Source of the DNA: Nitrosomonadaceae bacterium
GTDB taxonomy: Bacteria > Pseudomonadota > Gammaproteobacteria > Burkholderiales > Usitatibacteraceae
NCBI GenBank assembly: GCA_021300055.1
Contig: JAJTHU010000109.1
Location: 1 to 8,184, forward strand
DNA: 8,184 nt
Reading direction: 5' to 3'
Of this stretch, positions 1 to 4,853 are shown piece by piece (within the stretch, counting starts at the first letter, position 1; every line of letters starts with the position of its first letter). The notes under the pieces were generated by a model that was not told where the DNA came from, searched no databases, and saw only the letters and a program-made list of their open reading frames with translations. Made by a program: the position numbers and the translations under genes.

Positions 1-1949
1 CCTCCAGCGACGAGCAGCTCACTAAAGGCCGATTGCAGGCGCTCCCGATCGTCCGGATGAACCATATCAAACTGCGACTTGCCGATCATGTCTTTCGGCT
101 CGTAGCCCAGCAGATGCTTCACCGATGGGCTCTGGTAACGAATGATGGAGCTGTGATCGAGCACCGTTACGATGTCCATCGCGCTTTCCGTCAATGCTTT
201 GAACCGCCCTTCGGTCGCGGCAAGCGCCTGTGTAACTTGGCGGAAGTTCGTGACGTCTGTAAGCACCCCAATCAAACCGGCCGCACGTCCATCTGGACCT
301 GTGAAGCGACTTAAATGCTTGACAATGTGACGTTCGACACCGCTGCCATCGACGACCGTGGTCTCACGCACAATTTCGCCGCCAGCCAACACCTCCGCAT
401 CTTCAGCGGCAATCGCGTCGAGCGACTCATTAGTGAGCAACTCGGTCGGCGTCTTGCCCACCCAGTCGCGACGGTCCAGGCGATGAAACTGCTCCCAACC
501 TCGGTTAAAGCCGAGGTAGCGCCCGTCTATGCCTTTGTAGAAGATCGGATTGGGAATCACCTCTAGAAGCTGCTGCGTGAAACGCAATTGCTCATCGAGG
601 CGTCGTGCCGTCGCTTTGGTATCAGTGATGTCGGTGCAAGTTGTGAGCACACCGACGATGCCGCCCGCAGGACCAAGCAGCGGTGCGGCGGCGACGCTGA
701 CCTCCAGGAGCGCTGTTTGTGGTGCGCCGCCCGATTGCGTTGCCTGATTGCGTTCCCACTGCATTTCGAAGCCATGCAAGGTTTCACCGGCAAGCACGCG
801 ATCGCGCATTTCACGCATGCGCTCACGCGATCGTCCACTGGCGAGCGGCGCTTGACCGCCGAGCACGTCACCCTCACGGAGCCCAAACATCTTTTCTGCT
901 GCGGGGTTCCATAGCGTGACAATACCTGTCGGTGTCATCGAAAAAATCGCCAGCGGCGAGGTCTCAACGATCGCCTTGAGGCTGGCATTAAGTGCGCGCA
1001 AAGCCTCTTGCGAGTTATGGAAGGCCGACACATCCTCAAGCGAGCCGATGCCGTAGGCGACGCGTCCGCGTGCATCGCGAATCAGTACACCCGAGCGCTG
1101 CGCCCAAATCAACGAGCCGTCTTTACGGACGTAACGCTCTTCACGACCAAATACGTCGTCATCAGCCGCATCGAGGAGATCACTTTTTGCACTCGGGTCG
1201 CGGTCTGCTGGGTGCAGCAAATCGGAGAAGCGTTTCCCAATCAGTTCATCCGCTGCGTAGCCGAGCATTTCACAGAAGCGCCGGTTGACCGCGAAGAACC
1301 TGCCGTCCGCATCGAGTTGCACGAGGCCAACACCAACCAACGCAAATGCCTCACGGAACTTGCGCTCGCTCCCAACCAACGCCGTTTCGCGGTCGTGCAC
1401 GTCGAGTGCGAGCTGGCGAATCGTGTGCGAAAGCGACTCAAGCTCGGCGTAGTTTTGATGCACCCTCGCTGACCAAGGCAGCTCGGAGGTCGGCGCGGTG
1501 CGCAGTTCCTCAGTTAGACGTCGAATAGGGTCGGCAATCTGCTTAGCAAAGATGGCGCCCAACAACGTGGATACGACCACACCGCCAAAACCCCACCACA
1601 GCATCATCTGCTGCAAGTGGTCGCGCGCCGCAGCTGGCAGCGAGTCAATGGCCGCGACGCGAAACGCCACGACGCCTAACACAAGCGCGAACGCCAGCGT
1701 TGTGACGGCAAACGCCGTCGCAATGCGCAAACGCAAACTCGCTGAGGTGGCGGCGGGTGCCGTGCGCACATCGTTGGCCGCCTCCAGTGCCGCTTCATCA
1801 TCGGGCACTTCACCCGCAATGCCGACGAGCCGTCGCGACTTGGCTGCGGCTGGCGACCCCTCCGCGTCAAAACCCTCTCGCTCACCCGCAGCGTTCGCGC
1901 GGCGACCTTTCGGCTGCGACGGCGTGCTCGACTCAGGCGCAATCTTCAT
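1..1949 (-). CDS. Membrane-anchored multi-PAS sensor protein, C-terminus cut by window edge
   Basis: Translating the minus strand from the ATG at 1949-1947 gives 649 open codons running off the left edge. Residues 1-70 are hydrophilic and Ala/Pro/Glu-rich. Two hydrophobic helices (about 76-96 and 116-135) enclose a loop of only about 20 residues, followed by a HAMP-like start (DPIRRLTEELR, 140-150). Four PAS/PAC units follow: about 196-310 (FAVNRRFCEMLGYAADELIG, then the PAC-like RYVRKDGSLIWAQRS), 325-440 (WNPAAEKMFGL, ending TDITDTK), 453-563 (FYKGIDGRYLGFN, ending TDVTNF) and 571 to the edge (SPSVKHLLGYEPKDMIGK). Such proteins sense ligand, redox or light signals and pass them to a histidine kinase, GGDEF/EAL or other output; that part lies outside the window, so the output is unknown. 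The start is the first ATG after an in-frame TAG at 1964-1962, but no Shine-Dalgarno precedes it. It lies 125 nt behind the Rieske gene on the same strand. Confidence 0.9.
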   Translation of the reverse strand, partial: MKIAPESSTPSQPKGRRANAAGEREGFDAEGSPAAAKSRRLVGIAGEVPDDEAALEAANDVRTAPAATSASLRLRIATAFAVTTLAFALVLGVVAFRVAAIDSLPAAARDHLQQMMLWWGFGGVVVSTLLGAIFAKQIADPIRRLTEELRTAPTSELPWSARVHQNYAELESLSHTIRQLALDVHDRETALVGSERKFREAFALVGVGLVQLDADGRFFAVNRRFCEMLGYAADELIGKRFSDLLHPADRDPSAKSDLLDAADDDVFGREERYVRKDGSLIWAQRSGVLIRDARGRVAYGIGSLEDVSAFHNSQEALRALNASLKAIVETSPLAIFSMTPTGIVTLWNPAAEKMFGLREGDVLGGQAPLASGRSRERMREMRDRVLAGETLHGFEMQWERNQATQSGGAPQTALLEVSVAAAPLLGPAGGIVGVLTTCTDITDTKATARRLDEQLRFTQQLLEVIPNPIFYKGIDGRYLGFNRGWEQFHRLDRRDWVGKTPTELLTNESLDAIAAEDAEVLAGGEIVRETTVVDGSGVERHIVKHLSRFTGPDGRAAGLIGVLTDVTNFRQVTQALAATEGRFKALTESAMDIVTVLDHSSIIRYQSPSVKHLLGYEPKDMIGKSQFDMVHPDDRERLQSAFSELLVAG

Positions 1950-2074
1950 TGCAAGGTCGCGCTAGCGCAGATGCGAGCGCGGCTCCAGTCGTCCCGCTAC
2001 CGTTAGCAAGGTGGCGGTTCCCTTATTCGACAAATCGGCAGTTGAAGAATACATGCGGGTTGACTGGTGGCGCG

Positions 2075-2497
2075 CTAATCGCCTTTGGGATCTGCGGAAG
2101 ATGTGGTTGGCAGATATGGCTGCACCAAGCGACCCGTGACAAGCGAGACTTGACCAGCGTTATCCTCAACCTGAACGCGCGTCAGCGAGGCGCCCTGACA
2201 CGGCCCCCCCACGCAACGGCCTGAGTCCGGTTCAAACAGCGCTCCGTGCGTGGCGCAAACCAAGTATATGCCCGAATTATCGAAGACCTGCCCGGGTTCC
2301 CAATCGAGGGTGGTGCCACGGTGTGGGCAACTGTTGACATAGGCATGAACCTTGCCCTGGTAGGCGATGGCGAACGCGTCCATGTTGCGGCCGTTGAACT
2401 CAACGACAAAGCGCGCTGCTAGTCCCGCATCTTGGAGGACTGCGCGCGAGCAAATGACAGCGGCATCGGTTCCGCTCATGCGTGTTGCGTCAGCCAT
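2075..2497 (-). CDS. Small Rieske [2Fe-2S] domain protein
   Basis: This 140-residue soluble protein is essentially one Rieske domain. The two cluster-binding boxes are CPHRGTTLDW (Cys57, His59) and CATHGALFEP (Cys81, His84), giving C-x-H-x21-C-x2-H; they would hold one 2Fe-2S cluster through two Cys and two His. The spacing between the boxes is somewhat longer than the 15-17 residues common in Rieske proteins. Two further cysteines (Cys95, Cys100, in GRCVGGPC) sit just after the second box. There is no signal peptide, membrane helix or catalytic oxygenase domain, so a ferredoxin-like electron carrier or redox-sensing role is the reasonable inference; the partner is unknown. The ATG at 2497 overlaps the end of the upstream HAD gene by 22 nt and has a GAGGA box 9 nt before it. 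The alternative ATG at 2479 (Met7) would give an ATGA overlap but lacks a ribosome binding site. Confidence 0.93.
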   Translation of the reverse strand: MADATRMSGTDAAVICSRAVLQDAGLAARFVVEFNGRNMDAFAIAYQGKVHAYVNSCPHRGTTLDWEPGQVFDNSGIYLVCATHGALFEPDSGRCVGGPCQGASLTRVQVEDNAGQVSLVTGRLVQPYLPTTSSADPKGD

Positions 2498-3126
2498 GAA
2501 TTCAAATCCTCAACGCTATGCGCCACGTACCGGTGCGGCGCCGTGCGAAGCCAATCGGTCGGGTGCGCGCCATAGCTCACCCCAACTGCATCGCATTTTG
2601 CTGCGGCCGCCATCTTTAGATCGTGCGTGGTATCGCCGATCATCAATGTTTCGGCAGGCTGCACGCCCGTGAACGCCATCAACTTTTCCAACATGTCTGG
2701 GTGTGGCTTGGGCCACCCTTCGTCGGCACATCGCGTGAAATGAAAGTGTCGACGCAGGCCGCTATGATCGAATGCCCGCTCAAGTCCGCGCCGCGGCTTG
2801 CCCGTCGCGACGCCCAAGAACCGCTCGCGATGCGCAAGCGCTTCAAGTACCTTTTCGATGCCCGCATAGAGGCGTACCTCGGCGTCTCTGGGAACATAGT
2901 GCTCGCGATAACGCGCTGCGAAGCGCTCGACCGACGCTGCGTTGAGCGTCGGGAACAAGTGGCTGATTGAATCGCGAATTCCCAAACCGATGATGTGTTT
3001 GGCGGCAGAGGTGCTCGGTACTTCCAAGCCGCAATCGGCCGCCGTGAGTTGAATGCACTCAGCGATGAGCCCGGTCGAGTCCACTACCGTCCCATCCCAA
3101 TCAAAAACGACGAGCCGGTAACGCAT
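2476..3126 (-). CDS. HAD-IA family phosphatase (phosphoglycolate phosphatase-like)
   Basis: The 216-residue product carries all four HAD signatures. Motif I is VFDWDGTVVDS with nucleophile Asp9 and acid/base Asp11; motif II is the Thr in GVATGKP (Thr108); motif III is Lys140 in KPHPDML; motif IV is GDTTHDL (Asp165, Asp169), which binds Mg2+. Residues about 16-85 form the alpha-helical cap typical of subfamily IA. Members hydrolyse small phosphate esters such as 2-phosphoglycolate; the substrate cannot be read from the sequence, so I give no gph symbol. Length is normal for the family. The ATG shares one base with the rluC stop codon (TAATG, 3128-3124) and has no Shine-Dalgarno of its own, which points to translation coupled to rluC. 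The protein is probably cytoplasmic, as no export signal is visible. Confidence 0.93.
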   Translation of the reverse strand: MRYRLVVFDWDGTVVDSTGLIAECIQLTAADCGLEVPSTSAAKHIIGLGIRDSISHLFPTLNAASVERFAARYREHYVPRDAEVRLYAGIEKVLEALAHRERFLGVATGKPRRGLERAFDHSGLRRHFHFTRCADEGWPKPHPDMLEKLMAFTGVQPAETLMIGDTTHDLKMAAAAKCDAVGVSYGAHPTDWLRTAPHRYVAHSVEDLNSWLTQHA

Positions 3127-4166
3127 TAGCGGCTCGCGCGGCGGTGCTGCAAATAGCGCTCGAGGGCTTTGCCCGCGCGCCCGCTGATCGGCGCTTCGAT
3201 GCGCAGCGCTTCACCGGTGAGTGGATGCGCGAACGCAATACGGTGGGCGTGCAAGAACATGCGCTTAAAGCCGCCGTGCGCCGCAGCCGCGACGCGCTTG
3301 TTGAGAGCGAAGTCACCGTATTTGTCGTCACCGATGATGGGGTATCCGAGGCTCGCCAAATGCACGCGAATTTGATGCGTGCGTCCAGTGCGAATGTCGC
3401 AATCGAGCAACGTGCAACCCGCCACCTCTTCGAGGCGCGTAAAGATGGTGTGCGACTCTTGGCCATCTTCTTCATCGACGGCGACACGTCGCTCTCCCTC
3501 GCGGGTGACGTATTTGCTCAGACGGATGCGCACACTCTTTTTGGCGTGCGGCCACTCGCCCTCAACCAGCGCGAGGTAATGCTTTTCAATGCGCTCAGAC
3601 TCAGGATGGTCGCCTCTGAGCATCGCGTGCAGCGCCACCAACGCGCTGCGCTTCTTGGCGATGAGCAGAACACCTGAGGTATCGCGGTCGAGGCGATGCA
3701 CCAACTCTAGAAACTTCGCCTCGGGTCGCTGCTCGCGTAGCGATTCGATCACGCCCTTCGAAATGCCGCTCCCGCCGTGCACGGCGAGACCTGCCGGCTT
3801 GTCGATCGCCAGCAGCGCATCGTCTTCAAATAGAAAATCCCAAGCAGGGCGGGCGTTTCCAGCCGTTTTTACCTGAAAAACCTCATCTTTGCTGGGGGTT
3901 TGGTTTTTGGGAGTTGCCAGCCGCACCGGCGGCACCCGCACAACATCGCCCGCCGCCAAGCGATAGGTCTGGTCAATGCGGCCTTTATTAACGCGGACTT
4001 CGCCGGACCGCAGGATCCGATAGATATGGCTTTTCGGAACGCCTTTCAGCTTGGAAATCAGGAAGTTATCGATGCGCTGGCCAGCGTGCGCGTCGTCGAT
4101 GGTCACCATTTCGACGCGCTGCCCGCCTTGGTCAGCCGCCGGGCCCACCTTCAAGGGTGCATTCAC
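3126..4166 (-). CDS. rluC: 23S rRNA pseudouridine synthase RluC
   Basis: The product (346 residues with this start) has an N-terminal S4 RNA-binding domain (about 30-80: GQRIDNFLISKLKGVPKSHI, then YRILRSGEVRVNKGRI) and an RluA-type catalytic domain (about 107-335). The catalytic loop is ELVHRLDRDTSGVLL with nucleophile Asp160; downstream landmarks are RTGRTHQIRVHL and GDDKYGD. The S4 segment and catalytic loop closely match E. coli RluC as I remember it. That enzyme converts U955, U2504 and U2580 of 23S rRNA to pseudouridine, and its gene likewise lies divergent from rne. RluD is the main alternative but fits the location and S4 segment less well. The start is GTG at 4166-4164; an in-frame TAA lies two codons upstream. 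No clear Shine-Dalgarno precedes it, and ATG at 4109 (Met20, just before the S4 domain) is a real alternative. It is first gene of the rluC-HAD-Rieske cluster. Confidence 0.93.
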   Translation of the reverse strand: MNAPLKVGPAADQGGQRVEMVTIDDAHAGQRIDNFLISKLKGVPKSHIYRILRSGEVRVNKGRIDQTYRLAAGDVVRVPPVRLATPKNQTPSKDEVFQVKTAGNARPAWDFLFEDDALLAIDKPAGLAVHGGSGISKGVIESLREQRPEAKFLELVHRLDRDTSGVLLIAKKRSALVALHAMLRGDHPESERIEKHYLALVEGEWPHAKKSVRIRLSKYVTREGERRVAVDEEDGQESHTIFTRLEEVAGCTLLDCDIRTGRTHQIRVHLASLGYPIIGDDKYGDFALNKRVAAAAHGGFKRMFLHAHRIAFAHPLTGEALRIEAPISGRAGKALERYLQHRRASR

Positions 4167-4173
4167 AAATTAA

Positions 4174-4181
4174 GTTATACT
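4174..4181. promoter_or_regulatory. Overlapping divergent -10 elements
   Basis: On the plus strand TATACT (4176-4181) is one mismatch from the sigma-70 -10 consensus; on the minus strand TATAAC (4179-4174) is also one mismatch away. They overlap inside the imperfect palindrome AAGTTATACTT (4172-4182). No good -35 box is present at the right distance on either strand (the minus strand has only a weak ATTCAA at 4202-4197). If used, the minus start would fall at about 4167, directly before the rluC GTG, and the plus start at about 4188, giving rne a leader of about 666 nt. This is a motif call, not proof of activity. Confidence 0.35.
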
Positions 4182-4367
4182 TCTATCTCGTTGATTTTGA
4201 ATGATGTCTTGCTTTGTTGAGACTGTGGGTGATGCAAGGTTTGTCCTATCGCCACTGAGTGTCAGCACAGGAGCCTCCTTCAATCTCACCGCCCGAGGTC
4301 GCTCCAAGCTCTCCCGCGCAGTTTTTCAAACACACTGCCAGCGTTTGCAAAGTGGTACATCGACGCG

Positions 4368-4386
4368 GAAAACGACGGTCGTTTTC
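4368..4386. repeat. 19-base perfect dyad, GAAAACGAC-G-GTCGTTTTC
   Basis: The arms 4368-4376 and 4378-4386 are exact reverse complements about a single central base. As RNA it would form an 8-bp stem with a CGG loop; as DNA its two-fold symmetry would suit a dimeric regulator. It lies near the middle of the rluC / rne gap, with no U-tract suitable for a terminator. Confidence 0.6.
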
Positions 4387-4452
4387 GCTCACCGCAAGCC
4401 CTGCTTGGCAAGTAGCGATACTAAACGAAGTACTGTAATAACGACGCACGCC

Positions 4453-4487
4453 GTTCGAGCCTTTCGTCCAAAGACGTAAGGGCGAAC
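4453..4487 (+). promoter_or_regulatory. Leader hairpin with CAAA tetraloop
   Basis: GTTCG (4453-4457) pairs with CGAAC (4483-4487), CCTT (4460-4463) with AAGG (4478-4481), and CGTC (4465-4468) with GACG (4473-4476), closing a CAAA loop. That is 13 base pairs interrupted by one small internal loop and a T-T mismatch. Its place in the rne leader suggests an RNA structure rather than a terminator, since no U-run follows. Confidence 0.55.
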
Positions 4488-4531
4488 ACTAGGCTGCGGG
4501 CAAGACTTGGTTTTTCGCGGTGGGTCCGACG

Positions 4532-4560
4532 CGCGACTGTCCTTAAATTTTGACAGCGCG
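4532..4560 (+). promoter_or_regulatory. Leader hairpin with AU-rich 10-base loop
   Basis: CGCG-A-CTGTC (4532-4541) pairs with GACAG-CGCG (4552-4560): nine base pairs with one bulged A. The loop is CTTAAATTTT, almost wholly A/U and thus an apparently exposed single-stranded AU stretch of the type RNase E prefers to cut. The role as cleavage site is inferred. Confidence 0.5.
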
Positions 4561-4590
4561 GCACCGGAGCGATCGTGTATCGAAACTGGT

Positions 4591-4608
4591 GGGCATGTTG
4601 AATTGCCC
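4591..4608 (+). promoter_or_regulatory. Small leader hairpin GGGCA / TGCCC
   Basis: Five base pairs (4591-4595 with 4604-4608) around an eight-base loop TGTTGAAT. It is short and could be chance in a G+C-rich sequence; listed because it lies in line with the stronger hairpins on both sides. Confidence 0.3.
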
Positions 4609-4654
4609 TCTTCTCCACAAGACCTAAAGATGTTTAGCATCCAGCGATTCACCC

Positions 4655-4702
4655 CGATACCCAGTCCGTTCGCGTGCCCCTCGGGCTACGCGCGGGGTAT
4701 CG
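4655..4702 (+). promoter_or_regulatory. Two-tier leader hairpin
   Basis: An outer 8-bp stem, CGATACCC (4655-4662) with GGGTATCG (4695-4702), encloses an inner stem in which CGCGT-GCCC (4671-4679) pairs with GGGC-T-ACGCG (4683-4692), leaving one bulged T and a CTC loop. Left and right strands between the tiers are 8 and 2 bases. Seventeen base pairs in this nested order are unlikely to be chance. It begins about 200 bases before the rne start. Confidence 0.6.
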
Positions 4703-4716
4703 TGATGCTCCGCTGA

Positions 4717-4737
4717 GGCGCGTGGTGCCACCGCGCC
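4717..4737 (+). promoter_or_regulatory. GC-rich leader hairpin
   Basis: GGCGCG (4717-4722) pairs with CGCGCC (4732-4737); TG/CA at 4723-4724 and 4729-4730 extends the stem around a small loop, with one unpaired C at 4731. The 3' strand also overlaps an alternative small hairpin CACC-TGCG-GGTG (4737-4748), so the two could compete. Confidence 0.5.
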
Positions 4738-4763
4738 ACCTGCGGGTGACGCGCGTTTCGATG

Positions 4764-4801
4764 ACCAGCCCTTGAGGCAAGCCCCTCAAGCGCGCGCTGG
4801 T
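4764..4801 (+). promoter_or_regulatory. Leader hairpin immediately upstream of rne
   Basis: ACCAGC (4764-4769) pairs with GCTGGT (4796-4801); inside, CTTGAGG (4771-4777) pairs with CCTCAAG (4784-4790) around the loop CAAGCC. The inner strands differ (one base left, five right), giving an asymmetric internal loop. It ends about 40 bases before the rne Shine-Dalgarno and has no U-tract, so it looks like a regulatory or stabilising fold and not a terminator. Confidence 0.6.
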
Positions 4802-4840
4802 TGACCCTGTCCTGCTGCGCCCGGTTGCAACGCGCCTGCG

Positions 4841-4847
4841 GGAAGGA
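4841..4847 (+). promoter_or_regulatory. rne ribosome binding site
   Basis: GGAAGGA stands six bases before the ATG at 4854. It is the strongest Shine-Dalgarno in the window and fixes the rne start, which also agrees with the family N-terminus MKRMLFNATQ. Confidence 0.85.
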
Positions 4848-4853
4848 TTTCAA

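Larger units (their letters stand above)
4167..4853. other. Divergent rluC / rne intergenic region with folded rne 5' leader
   Basis: This 687-base stretch has no credible gene: reading frames inside it (the longest about 90 codons) show no ribosome binding site, no recognisable domain and no continuity of codon use with the neighbours. The first 50 bases beside rluC are AT-rich and promoter-like. From about 4318 to 4801 the plus strand holds a series of inverted repeats listed separately. E. coli rne has a 361-nt leader whose hairpins let RNase E trim its own mRNA; by analogy this region is inferred to be an autoregulatory leader. It could also hide a small RNA; the sequence does not decide this. 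Confidence 0.6.

Noticed and set aside
33..1472. Several plus-strand frames (93-154 codons) across the left end
   Set aside because: All lie opposite the PAS sensor, whose minus-strand translation shows clear PAS/PAC patterns through the whole stretch.
1950..2074. Promoter or terminator between the Rieske and PAS genes
   Set aside because: Only a short GCGCTAGCGC palindrome and TATTCT-like hexamers without partners; no hairpin with a U-run and no paired -35/-10.
2479..2497. Later start (Met7, ATG 2479) for the Rieske gene giving an ATGA overlap
   Set aside because: No ribosome binding site before it, whereas the ATG at 2497 has GAGGA at a suitable distance.
4201..4479. 92-codon plus-strand frame in the rne leader, possible leader peptide
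   Set aside because: No Shine-Dalgarno, no recognisable sequence, and it runs through the inverted repeats; it is better read as non-coding.
4550..4581. Exact TTGACA as a -35 box for rne
   Set aside because: No acceptable -10 at 16-18 bases; the best (TGTATC) needs 20 bases and matches poorly. The hexamer is also part of the 4532-4560 hairpin, which explains it.
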